Below are positions 17,602 to 24,795 of a DNA stretch of 42,196 nt, piece after piece (position 1 is the stretch's first letter; each line of letters begins with the position of its first letter). This DNA is from UMGS1052 sp045532035 (GTDB taxonomy: Bacteria > Bacillota > Clostridia > Oscillospirales > CAG-382), in the NCBI GenBank assembly GCA_045532035.1, contig JAZSFD010000096.1:1-42196 (forward strand). The letters run 5' to 3'. The notes beneath the pieces were generated by a model. That model searched no databases. It saw nothing but the letters and a program-made list of their open reading frames with translations, and had not been told where the DNA came from. Both the position numbers and the translations under genes were made by a program.

Positions 17602-17632
17602 AGAAAACGCGCACTTTTTGTGCGCGTTTTCT
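17602..17632. terminator. Bidirectional terminator between the nusB operon and ligA
   Basis: Perfect 13-bp stem (17602-17614 with 17620-17632), 5-T loop, with A4/T4 tracts in the stem. It lies between convergent genes. Confidence 0.88.
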
Positions 17633-17636
17633 TATG

Positions 17637-19637
17637 TCATTCGTTTATCATTGAATTGAGCTCATCGAGTGAGATTATCGGTACGCCGAGCTTTTCTGCC
17701 TTCTGGAACTTGCTTCCGCCGTCGGCGCCGGCAAGAAGATAGCTTGTGTTTTTCGATACCGAGGAGGAAACCTTGCCACCGTGGGAGGTGATATATTCCC
17801 CTGCCTCCCCTCTTGACATTCCCGAAAGAGTGCCGGTTATAACAAAGGTGAGTCCCTCAAGCGAGCTGCCTTTTTTCTCGATGTGAGCAGTCATGTCAAC
17901 ACCGAGTTCTTTTAGTCTTTCCACTGCAAGTCGGTTATAATCCGACGAAAAATAGGACACTATTGATTCCGCAACGATTTCTCCTATATCGTCAACGGCA
18001 CAAAGAGCTTCAATATCGGCATTCATGAGATTTTCCGCCGTTTCAAACCGTTCGGCAAGAGCCATTGCCGTCTGTTTTCCCACATGGCGTATTCCGAGGG
18101 CAAAGATGACTCTGGCAAGGCCTGCGCTCTTTGACCCTTCAATTGCCGAAAGAAGATTCGATGCAGATTTGTCTGCCACCTTATCAACTGTCAGAAGCTG
18201 TTCTTTTGTGAGGGTATAAATGTCGGGAATATCGTTCACAAGTCCGAGATTCACAAGAGAACCCACCTGAGCCTCGCCCAACCCTTCGATGTTCATGGCG
18301 TCGCGGGAAACAAAATGGATAAGTCTTCGGACAATTCGCGCAGGGCAATTCTTGTTGACACAACGATAAGCCGCCTCGCCGTCCTTTCTGACAACTTTCC
18401 CTCCGCAATCAGGGCAAACAGAAGGCATCGAAAACTCGACATATTCCGTACCGCTTTCTCGCTTTTCGGGACAGGAACGGACAATCTCGGGGATGATATC
18501 CCCTGCCTTTCTCACCACCACATAGTCATTCTCGCGCACATCTCTTTCGCGGATGAAATCCTCGTTGTGCAGCGTTGCCTTTGATACGACAGTACCCGCA
18601 AGATGTACAGGTTGAAGAATGGCAAAGGGAGTAAGCACTCCTGTTCTGCCGACATTTATGTCGATCTTCAGAAGCTTTGTTATCTTCTCCTCGGGAGGGT
18701 ATTTATACGCCGCAGCCCATTTTGGCGCATTGGCTATCTCACCCACAAGCTTGCGCTGCGAAAAATCGTCGATCTTAATAACAGCTCCGTCGATATCGAA
18801 ATCAAAGGATGCACGGTTTTCGTTGAATCGGCAGATCTCGGCAAACACTTGCTCGCGTTCGGAAAATGTGTTAAAGAATGGCGAAACCTTAAAGCCCAAC
18901 CCGGTAAGATATGCAAGACTTTCACGGTGGGACGAAAGCTCTTTCATTCCTTCAGCTTTCTGGACATTGAACACAAAGATACCAAGCTTTCTTGATGCGG
19001 TTATCTTCGAGTCAAGCTGACGGAGCGAGCCTGCCGCTGCATTTCGGGGATTTGCAAAGCAATTCTCTCCCCTTTCCTCCCTCTCTGCGTTAATGCGCAA
19101 AAACTCGCTCTTGGGCATATATACCTCTCCGCGCACACAGAGATACGGGATATTTTCGTTCAGGGTCTTGGGAATATCATCGATCACAAAGAGGTTTTCG
19201 GTGATGTTTTCGCCGACAATTCCGTCGCCGCGCGTGGCACCTCTGACAAACCTTCCGTTTTCATATTCAAGCTCGACCGAAAGTCCGTCGATTTTACACT
19301 CGACCACATATTCGACATTCCCGTCAAGCTCCTTTTCGCACCTGTCGATAAAGGCAAAAAGCTCTTCTTTTGAGAAAACATCGGTAAGACTTCCCATGGG
19401 CACAACATGGCGCACCTTTTCAAACTTTTCGGATGCCTTGCCCCCGACAGTCTTTGACGGAGAATCTTCCGAATCAAATTCCGGAAATTCTTTCTCAAGC
19501 TCTTCAAGCTCACGCATGAGAGCATCAAACTCAAAATCCGAAATTTCGGGCGAATCGTCAAGATAGTATTTGTTTCTGTGGTATTCGATGAGAGCTCTTA
19601 ACTCTTCGATACGCGTTTTTGCTGTTTGTTTGTCCAT
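17637..19637 (-). CDS. ligA: NAD-dependent DNA ligase LigA
   Basis: 666-residue enzyme that seals nicks using NAD+. It has domain Ia (YHRNKYYLDDSPEISDFEFDALM), the adenylation motif CKIDGLS with the active Lys near residue 115, the OB-fold segment (NVGRTGVLTPFAILQPV), a four-cysteine zinc finger (CPDCGG...RCVNKNCPARI), helix-hairpin-helix repeats and a C-terminal BRCT domain (LEGLTFVITGTLSGMSRGEAGEYI). Length and domain order are normal. It stands alone on the minus strand. Confidence 0.97.
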   Translation of the reverse strand: MDKQTAKTRIEELRALIEYHRNKYYLDDSPEISDFEFDALMRELEELEKEFPEFDSEDSPSKTVGGKASEKFEKVRHVVPMGSLTDVFSKEELFAFIDRCEKELDGNVEYVVECKIDGLSVELEYENGRFVRGATRGDGIVGENITENLFVIDDIPKTLNENIPYLCVRGEVYMPKSEFLRINAEREERGENCFANPRNAAAGSLRQLDSKITASRKLGIFVFNVQKAEGMKELSSHRESLAYLTGLGFKVSPFFNTFSEREQVFAEICRFNENRASFDFDIDGAVIKIDDFSQRKLVGEIANAPKWAAAYKYPPEEKITKLLKIDINVGRTGVLTPFAILQPVHLAGTVVSKATLHNEDFIRERDVRENDYVVVRKAGDIIPEIVRSCPEKRESGTEYVEFSMPSVCPDCGGKVVRKDGEAAYRCVNKNCPARIVRRLIHFVSRDAMNIEGLGEAQVGSLVNLGLVNDIPDIYTLTKEQLLTVDKVADKSASNLLSAIEGSKSAGLARVIFALGIRHVGKQTAMALAERFETAENLMNADIEALCAVDDIGEIVAESIVSYFSSDYNRLAVERLKELGVDMTAHIEKKGSSLEGLTFVITGTLSGMSRGEAGEYITSHGGKVSSSVSKNTSYLLAGADGGSKFQKAEKLGVPIISLDELNSMINE

Positions 19638-19664
19638 TTTTACCTCTTAAAATTTTTATAATCG

Positions 19665-20108
19665 TCACTCATTGTGCGCTGCGCGCTTTTCTTTTATTCG
19701 CTCGTTTAACATCATCACTATCTGTATCACACAAAGTACATTGTGTAAAATAAACGAAAGTGCCGACAAGACCGACAAAAGCTCATGAAACGAACCGCAC
19801 CTCACTGCTCCGAAGAAAAAATATCCGGCGGCGTCATCCCCAAAATCGGGCAGCAAAACATGAGTAAGAATATATGTCAAAACATAAAATGCGTTGAGCT
19901 TTCTGATTTTCGGACATGTTTTCACATAAAACGACACAAACACATTTACAGCAAAAAACACTCCCGCGTGAAGAAACGGAACGGCATACACCGCAAGATA
20001 CGCTCTGAGCCAGCCGAAATTTGTCAGCCACGACACGGCGGCAAGAGCGATCGAAAAAAGTGATATAAAAATATATGTCAGGACGCTTTTTGGTTTTGAT
20101 GCAAGCAT
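19665..20108 (-). CDS. Unknown four-helix membrane protein
   Basis: 147-residue protein I do not recognise. It has about four hydrophobic segments (near residues 9-28, 33-60, 70-90 and 108-133), a Cys pair in the loop regions, and a charged C-terminal tail rich in Lys, Arg and Glu. GGAGGG precedes the ATG at 20108. Downstream, ligA begins after 27 bases on the same strand, so it may be cotranscribed with ligA, although nothing in the sequence ties them functionally. Confidence 0.6.
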   Translation of the reverse strand: MLASKPKSVLTYIFISLFSIALAAVSWLTNFGWLRAYLAVYAVPFLHAGVFFAVNVFVSFYVKTCPKIRKLNAFYVLTYILTHVLLPDFGDDAAGYFFFGAVRCGSFHELLSVLSALSFILHNVLCVIQIVMMLNERIKEKRAAHNE

Positions 20109-20183
20109 GGTATTCCCTCCCTGTTTATTTATAAATTATCAAGCATAATACTTTCTGCCACATTCCAACATCCAATCATTTCC

Positions 20184-20354
20184 TTTTAGCTAAATTATTC
20201 CGCTTCGCTCCATAGCCAAATAACTCCGTCGGAGCAGCAAATCAAATTCGCTTCAAGCTGACCGAAGGTCAATTTAGCTACAAAGTAATTTAGCGTGCGC
20301 CAGCACATTTAGCTCGCCATCAGGCGAATTTAGCTGAATTCAACTTCTTGAATT
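20184..20354. repeat. Hairpin array with ATTTAGC spacers
   Basis: The 360-bp gap between divergent genes (20109-20470) has no gene. From 20259 it is a regular series of small hairpins: TGACC-GAA-GGTCA (20259-20271), TAC-AAA-GTA (about 20279-20287), GTGC-GCCA-GCAC (20295-20306), TCGCC-ATCA-GGCGA (20314-20327) and AATTCAA-CTTC-TTGAATT (20337-20354). ATTTAGC separates them at 20272, 20288, 20307 and 20328. A TTTAGCTAAA palindrome at 20185-20194 and degenerate units such as CTCCG/CGGAG at 20224-20234 precede it. Function unknown. Confidence 0.75.
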
Positions 20355-20470
20355 AATTATACCATATCCGACACCGTTTTACAACAAAAACATTTTCTTT
20401 CCTGTCATAAAACGCTTTGTTTTTTTATATTATTCTTTTGAGGACAAAACCACAAACGGAGGTATTATTC

Positions 20471-21637
20471 TTGAAAAGGCTGTTATCCCTTGTAATTTCA
20501 ACGATATTTCTCATTTCTCCCCCGGGCGTTTTTGCACAGACACCGCTTCATTCGACGGTTATGACGCTGAAGGACAATGTGACCATTGATCTGAAATCCC
20601 AATCCGCCTGTCTTATGGAATCCGAAACAGGAGAGATAATTTACGAAAAGAGTGCGACCGAACATCTCGAGCCGGCTTCAGTCACAAAGATAATGTCTGT
20701 GCTTCTTATATATGAAGCTCTTTCAGACGGCAGAATATCAAAGACAGATGTCGTCACCGCAAGCGAAACTGCTGCAAATATGGGCGGCTCGCAAATATGG
20801 CTGGAACCCACCGAGCAGATGAGCGTTGACGAAATGCTCAAGGCTATTCTTGTGGTGTCGGCAAACGATTGCACAGTTGCCATGGCAGAGCATCTTTCGG
20901 GAAGCGAAGATGCTTTCGTTGTTCTCATGAATGAACGGGCAAAGCAGTTGGGCATGAACGACACGAATTTTGTAAACAGCACGGGGCTTCCTGCCGAAAA
21001 TCACTATACCTGCGCCAAAGATATCGCTCTTATGACCCGCGAGCTTCTGAAGCATGAGGATGTTTTCAATTACACGATGATCTGGATGGATTCACTCCGA
21101 GGCGGTGAATTCGGGCTTTCAAACACAAACAAGCTGATACGCTTTTATCCCGGAGCCAACGGAATGAAAACGGGCTTTACAGATTCTGCAGGCTATTGTA
21201 TGTCTGCCACCGCCACCCGCGACGGGATGACTCTCATCTCTGTCGTCATGAAAGCCGACACCTCCGACAACCGTTTTTCGGATGCAAAAAAGCTTCTTGA
21301 TTACGGCTTTGCAAACTTCACGGTCTATCGCATTTCCGAGGGAAATCTGCTTCCTCTTCCGGTCAAGGGAGGAACTGTAGACTCAGTGTCGCTCAACTGC
21401 TCTGCAAAAGCTTTGCTTCTGACAAAGGGACGCGATCAGCTTGTGGAAAGTGTGACCGAGCTTCCCGAATCGGTGAAAGCTCCCGTTTCCGAGGGGCAGG
21501 TAGTGGGACATATACGCTATACCCTCTGCGGCGAGGAGATCGCCGTCATCGACATCACCGCAGTAAACGGTGTGCAGAGAATGGGACTTTGGGACATCTT
21601 CAAAAAGCTTCTTGGCACGACCGTAATGATAAGGTAA
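20471..21637 (+). CDS. D-alanyl-D-alanine carboxypeptidase (DacF/PBP5-like)
   Basis: 388-residue secreted serine peptidase that trims the terminal D-Ala of peptidoglycan stem peptides. It has a signal peptide (KRLLSLVISTIFLISPPGVFA), the S11 active-site motifs SVTK (Ser70-Lys73), SAND and KTG (GMKTGFTDSAGY), a PBP5-type C-terminal beta domain and an amphipathic C-terminal helix (GLWDIFKKLLGT) for membrane attachment. I use TTG 20471, which follows GGAGGTATTATTC and gives a proper signal peptide; an ATG at 20417 would add 18 residues without a ribosome site. A DacF-type sporulation role or a vegetative role cannot be told apart here. Confidence 0.92.
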   Translation: MKRLLSLVISTIFLISPPGVFAQTPLHSTVMTLKDNVTIDLKSQSACLMESETGEIIYEKSATEHLEPASVTKIMSVLLIYEALSDGRISKTDVVTASETAANMGGSQIWLEPTEQMSVDEMLKAILVVSANDCTVAMAEHLSGSEDAFVVLMNERAKQLGMNDTNFVNSTGLPAENHYTCAKDIALMTRELLKHEDVFNYTMIWMDSLRGGEFGLSNTNKLIRFYPGANGMKTGFTDSAGYCMSATATRDGMTLISVVMKADTSDNRFSDAKKLLDYGFANFTVYRISEGNLLPLPVKGGTVDSVSLNCSAKALLLTKGRDQLVESVTELPESVKAPVSEGQVVGHIRYTLCGEEIAVIDITAVNGVQRMGLWDIFKKLLGTTVMIR

Positions 21638-21641
21638 TAAA

Positions 21642-21800
21642 AAAGAGGAACATCGCGTTCCTCTTTGAGAGTGTCGCAAGCGCCACTCTTCACGAAGGGG
21701 AACAAGTTCCCCCTCGTGTACTCCCCCACATGAGGCATTTTCTCACCGAAAACGCCTCATAGAGGTGTGTTTTTCGGCAACAAAGTCACCAAAAAACACA
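21642..21800. repeat. Array of five consecutive hairpins, including likely terminators
   Basis: Between the convergent carboxypeptidase and flavin reductase genes almost every base pairs. The stems are 21642-21651/21657-21666 (10 bp perfect), 21668-21673/21684-21689 with a nested CGC/GCG, 21691-21703/21706-21718 (one mismatch, 2-nt loop), 21730-21742/21748-21760 (one mismatch) and 21766-21774/21792-21800 (9 bp, TGTGTTTTT/AAAAACACA). The first or last may terminate transcription; the role of the rest is unknown. Confidence 0.75.
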
Positions 21801-21837
21801 AATTATAATTATACCTTACTTTGTTATGGGAAAATAA

Positions 21838-22443
21838 TCAAAGCTTAGTGAAATCCTCGGGGCCGTGCTTACAAAGGGGGCAAACATAGTCTGCAGGGAG
21901 CTCTTCGCCCTCATAGACATATCCGCAGATATTGCATTTCCAACCGCTCTTCTTTTCTGCATTCCCGGGCTTCGGCTTGATATCAGAATGATAAAAAGCA
22001 TAAGTGCAAGGTGTGGCATCCGACAAAACCTCGGCGTCGGTAAGCTCACCGATAAAAAGAGTGTGGGTGCTCAGAGGAACAGTCTTTGTGACCTTCACCG
22101 ACAAAAAAGCATTTGAAGCATCGGTGAGATACAAAAGTCCGTTTTTGGAGCGTGCAACCTTCGGAAAATCGGCAAATTTGTCAACCTCCCTGCCCGACTG
22201 AAGCCCGAATCTCTTGAAAAGCTCAAAATCAGCCTCACGGGTGATGACCGAAAGATTGAACTCGCGGGTCTCATCTATCATATAGTGTGTATAATTGCTG
22301 CGGTTCACCGAAATCATGATCTGAGTGGGATTGTTCGCGATCTGCATGGCGGTATTGATGATACAGCCATTATCCTTGCCGTCGCACTTTGCCGAAAGCA
22401 TATACAAACCATAAGTGAGATCAAACAATGCATTTGTGTTCAT
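21838..22443 (-). CDS. Flavin reductase-rubredoxin fusion (Hrb-type)
   Basis: 201-residue protein. Residues 1-150 are a flavin reductase (FMN-binding split barrel) domain: MNTNALFDLTYGLYMLSAKCDGKDNGCIINTAMQIANNPTQIMISVN, with the LSVITREADFELFKRFG segment. Residues about 165-201 are a rubredoxin domain with both cysteine pairs, CNICGYVY and CPLC. High-molecular-weight rubredoxins of this kind pass electrons from NAD(P)H to flavodiiron oxygen/NO reductases or rubrerythrins in anaerobes. It is the third gene of the ferritin-rubredoxin-flavin reductase operon, with a clean GGAGGCG ribosome site 35 bases after the rubredoxin stop. Confidence 0.92.
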   Translation of the reverse strand: MNTNALFDLTYGLYMLSAKCDGKDNGCIINTAMQIANNPTQIMISVNRSNYTHYMIDETREFNLSVITREADFELFKRFGLQSGREVDKFADFPKVARSKNGLLYLTDASNAFLSVKVTKTVPLSTHTLFIGELTDAEVLSDATPCTYAFYHSDIKPKPGNAEKKSGWKCNICGYVYEGEELPADYVCPLCKHGPEDFTKL

Positions 22444-22478
22444 CGGAAACGCCTCCTTGGTTTTTTTGAAAACTGTTC

Positions 22479-22634
22479 TTACGCCTCTTCAAAAGCGCCT
22501 TTTTCAAGACCGCAGACGGGGCATACCCAATCCTCGGGCAGATCTTCAAAGGCAGTTCCTGCCGCAACACCGTTGTCGGGATCGCCTACTTCGGGATCGT
22601 ATTCATATCCACAGGGGCAAACATACTTTTTCAT
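22479..22634 (-). CDS. Rubredoxin (51 residues) with a CxC first knuckle
   Basis: Small iron-sulfur electron carrier, too short to stand out as an open frame. The protein begins MKKYVCPCGYEYDP, continues with GDPDNGVAAGTAFEDLPEDWVCPVCG and ends with EKGAFEEA. The second cysteine pair CPVCG is normal. The first reads C-P-C-G, one residue shorter than the usual C-x-x-C-G, because a codon is missing; the frame is intact on both sides. GAAGG lies before the ATG. It sits between ferritin and the flavin reductase-rubredoxin and probably shuttles electrons for oxygen or peroxide reduction. Confidence 0.93.
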   Translation of the reverse strand: MKKYVCPCGYEYDPEVGDPDNGVAAGTAFEDLPEDWVCPVCGLEKGAFEEA

Positions 22635-22673
22635 GATAAAATACCTTCTTTCTTAAATCTTAAAATATATGTT

Positions 22674-23186
22674 TTACAGTACCAGCGAGGGTGCCGTATA
22701 AACTCTTGCCGCAAGCTCCTGGTTGAGCATATAAAGGCTCTTGGGGTCGGAGCCGAAAAGCTCCATTTTTGTGATCATATCGTTGGCGTTTGTTTCTTCC
22801 TCGCCCTGCTCCTTGACAAACCAGTCGAGGAACTGCATGGTGCGGAAGTCCTTGACTTCATATGCCGCAGCATAGATGTCGTTGATAAGCGAGGTCACAT
22901 ATTCCTCATGCTCAAGGCCTGCCTTGAGAACATCCATGTGACTTGCAAAAACCTTGTCGGGCTTTGCAATCGCTTCAAGGGTCACCGTCTGATTCTCGTT
23001 CTGCAGGTACTGATAGAAGAGCATCGCGTGATCGCGCTCCTCCTGCGCCTGAACCATGTACCAGTTTGCAAAACCGTCAAGTCCCTTTGCTTTGAAATAA
23101 TTCGAAAAATCAAGGTAAAGATATGCCGAATAGAACTCCTTGTTTATCTGAGCGTTGAGAAGCTCGCGAACTTTTTCATTCATCAT
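22674..23186 (-). CDS. ftnA: Ferritin (bacterial FtnA type)
   Basis: 170-residue four-helix iron-storage protein. The segments LLNAQINKEFYSAYLYLDFSNYF, the ferroxidase ligands in NWYMVQAQEERDHAMLFYQYL and WFVKEQGEEETNANDMI are typical of nonhaem ferritin. I chose the ATG pair at 23186/23183 because GGAGGAGG precedes it at the right distance; a TTG further upstream lies inside the ribosome site. It heads the ferritin-rubredoxin-flavin reductase operon. Its promoter carries a GTGA-N5-TCAC palindrome in the activator position instead of a good -35 box. It stores iron and so limits Fenton chemistry. Confidence 0.95.
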   Translation of the reverse strand: MMNEKVRELLNAQINKEFYSAYLYLDFSNYFKAKGLDGFANWYMVQAQEERDHAMLFYQYLQNENQTVTLEAIAKPDKVFASHMDVLKAGLEHEEYVTSLINDIYAAAYEVKDFRTMQFLDWFVKEQGEEETNANDMITKMELFGSDPKSLYMLNQELAARVYTAPSLVL

Positions 23187-23223
23187 TTGTTTTTCCTCCT
23201 CCAAGTTTTTCTTTTATGATTCT

Positions 23224-23265
23224 ATTATACACATATTTTTGAAAAAATAAAGTGACAAAGTCACA
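23224..23265 (-). promoter_or_regulatory. Ferritin promoter with CRP/FNR-type operator
   Basis: On the minus strand the -10 box TATAAT lies at 23224-23229. The -35 region is poor (CTTTAT). A palindrome GTGAC-TTT-GTCAC (23252-23264) is centred at 23258, 29 bp upstream of the -10 box, that is near -41 of the expected start. This is the class II position of CRP/FNR activators. The divergent regulator gene starts 160 bp away on the other strand. Confidence 0.75.
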
Positions 23266-23422
23266 TTATTTGAAAATTTTTCCAAACTTGTTTTCTGAAA
23301 ACAGTATATCATCATTTTTTCGTTTTTTCTGTAACTATATCACATTTTTCGCCAAAATCATTGACCGAAAGAAAACACGATGCTATAATTATAAAAGAAA
23401 ACAGATTTCGGAGAAAAAAGAC

Positions 23423-24100
23423 ATGGACAGACAAGATTTGATACAGCTTTTTGAGGACACCTTTCCTTTTTGGGAAAGACTTTCTGACGCAGACCGAGAA
23501 ACTCTCTGCCGCAGTTCGCAAAAGGTCAGCTTCGGGAAAGGCGCCACCATCCACAACGGCACAAACTGCACCGGAGTCATACTCATCAAGAGCGGAAGCC
23601 TCAGATTGTATATTCTTTCGGAGGACGGTAAGGAAATAACTCTTTACAGACCGTTTCCCGGAGAGCTGTGCATATTCTCTGCCTCCTGTGTGCTTGACAC
23701 CATCACCTTTGATGTATTCATCGATGCCGAGGAAAACAGTGATTGTGTCGTGGTTGGCGGCTGCGCCTTCGAAGATATATCGCGAAGAATACCCGAAGTG
23801 AAGATTTTTGCACTCGAAGCCGCTCTTGCCCATTTTTCGGATGTTATGTGGGTCATGCAGCAGATTCTTTTCATGAGCATGGACAAAAGGCTTGCTATTT
23901 TCCTGCTTGACGAAATGGCAAAAACAGGTTCTGATACCATAAAGCTGACTCACGAGCAGATTGCCAAATATATGGCATCCGCCCGCGAGGTCGTTACGAG
24001 AATGCTTAAATATTTTGTTTCGGAGGGACTTGTGGAGACCTCGAGAAGTCAGGGTATAAAGCTCCTTGACAAAAAAAGGCTTCGTGATTTAACCCGCTAA
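23423..24100 (+). CDS. Crp/Fnr-family transcriptional regulator
   Basis: 225-residue regulator: N-terminal cyclic-nucleotide-like sensor domain (about 15-120), a dimerisation helix (about 124-150) and a C-terminal winged helix-turn-helix (about 155-215). The recognition helix has R188-E189-x3-R193, the same spacing as CRP Arg180-Glu181-Arg185, which read GTGA. It has no N-terminal Cys cluster of the FNR [4Fe-4S] type, so it probably senses another signal; Cys residues at 29, 49, 83, 89, 108 and 114 are spread through the sensor domain. ATG 23423 follows CGGAGAAAAAAGAC; the in-frame upstream 57 codons are not family-like. Divergent from ferritin, convergent with thioredoxin. Confidence 0.9.
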   Translation: MDRQDLIQLFEDTFPFWERLSDADRETLCRSSQKVSFGKGATIHNGTNCTGVILIKSGSLRLYILSEDGKEITLYRPFPGELCIFSASCVLDTITFDVFIDAEENSDCVVVGGCAFEDISRRIPEVKIFALEAALAHFSDVMWVMQQILFMSMDKRLAIFLLDEMAKTGSDTIKLTHEQIAKYMASAREVVTRMLKYFVSEGLVETSRSQGIKLLDKKRLRDLTR

Positions 24101-24397
24101 CATATCAAGTATCTGCGCTTTCGGTCTTGCACCGACCGACTGTTCAAGTATTTCTCCGTTTTTCATCACCACAAGAGTGGGAATGCTGAAAACGCTGAAC
24201 TTTTCGGCAAGCTCGGATTCCTCATCCACATTGACCTTGCCCACAAGGACATCCTCACACTCGTCAGCTATCTCCTCCACTATGGGTGATACCATGCGGC
24301 AGGGACCGCACCAATCGGCGTAAAAATCGAGAAGAACAGTCTTTTCACTTTCTTTTATTTCGTTGAAATTGGCTTTTGTAACTTTTATAACTGACAT
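24089..24397 (-). CDS. trxA: Thioredoxin
   Basis: 102-residue thioredoxin fold protein that reduces disulfides in cytoplasmic proteins. It has the WCGPC active site (Cys30, Cys33), FYADWCGPCRMVSPIVEEIA and the cis-Pro segment FSIPTLVVMKNGE. An AGGAG site precedes the ATG. It is expressed from its own promoter, which carries the same GTGA-N5-TCAC operator as ferritin. Its 3' end overlaps the 3' end of the Crp/Fnr-family gene by 12 bp, with no terminator between. Confidence 0.96.
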   Translation of the reverse strand: MSVIKVTKANFNEIKESEKTVLLDFYADWCGPCRMVSPIVEEIADECEDVLVGKVNVDEESELAEKFSVFSIPTLVVMKNGEILEQSVGARPKAQILDMLAG

Positions 24398-24432
24398 ATT
24401 TTTGTCTCCTTTGTTTTTTGTTTTGTAAGCAC

Positions 24433-24474
24433 ATTATATATCATATTCTTATCATTTTCTGTGATTTGATCACA
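24433..24474 (-). promoter_or_regulatory. Thioredoxin promoter with CRP/FNR-type operator
   Basis: On the minus strand the -10 box TATAAT is at 24433-24438. A perfect palindrome TGTGAT-CAA-ATCACA (24460-24474) is centred at 24467, again exactly 29 bp upstream of the -10 box. The -35 region has no good match to TTGACA. Confidence 0.78.
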
Positions 24475-24486
24475 AATAGCAAAAAA

Positions 24487-24512
24487 GAGAGAAGCTTTTT
24501 ATTGCTTCTCTC
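24487..24512. terminator. Hairpin next to repeat copy 2
   Basis: Perfect 9-bp stem GAGAGAAGC (24487-24495) with GCTTCTCTC (24504-24512), preceded by A6. On the minus strand this gives a stem followed by TTTTTT, a likely intrinsic terminator for transcription coming from 25 kb toward the thioredoxin promoter. Its 3' arm overlaps the end of the 164-bp repeat. Confidence 0.6.
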
Positions 24513-24673
24513 AGACCACTGACAAACCCTATTTCAGAAGTGCACATTGATATATTGCACAAAAAGCCTCCCTCGCAAGTGTGCAGACAAAAGCGGTTTG
24601 TCGGAAGGAAAGACAAATCACATATGAGAACGCAGGGGGGCGAATCTCTCCCTGTAGGGGACGATGCCTACAT
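24510..24673 (+). repeat. 164-bp intergenic repeat, copy 2
   Basis: Inverted copy of positions 1-164 with three mismatches. It begins inside a terminator-like stem with CTCAGACCAC, includes a 44-bp block also found at 24856-24899, and runs into a GGGACGATG/CATCGTCCC palindrome. The gap 24398-25322 that holds it shows no confident gene and is mostly repeats. Confidence 0.85.
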
Positions 24674-24731
24674 CGTCCCGTTCAGAAATACATTTATAAC
24701 TTGTTTTGCGGGACGATGTGGGCATCCTCCC
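24658..24731. repeat. Pair of GGGACGATG palindromes
   Basis: GGGACGATG-CCTA-CATCGTCCC at 24658-24679 and GGGACGATG-TGGG-CATCCTCCC at 24710-24731 (one mismatch). The same palindrome occurs at 25259-25281 and half of it at the window start. This looks like a REP-type intergenic palindrome. Confidence 0.8.
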
Positions 24732-24795
24732 CTACAATTATTGCAAACGCTCATCTGTCATCGGTGGATGAGGTGTCGGAATCAAGCCTATGGCC

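Noticed and set aside
20184..20354. CRISPR array
   Set aside because: The heptamer repeats are far too short, the intervals are 16-21 bp and contain hairpins, and there are no cas genes.
23423..24100. True FNR with an oxygen-labile [4Fe-4S] cluster
   Set aside because: There is no N-terminal Cys cluster; the scattered cysteines do not fit the FNR pattern.
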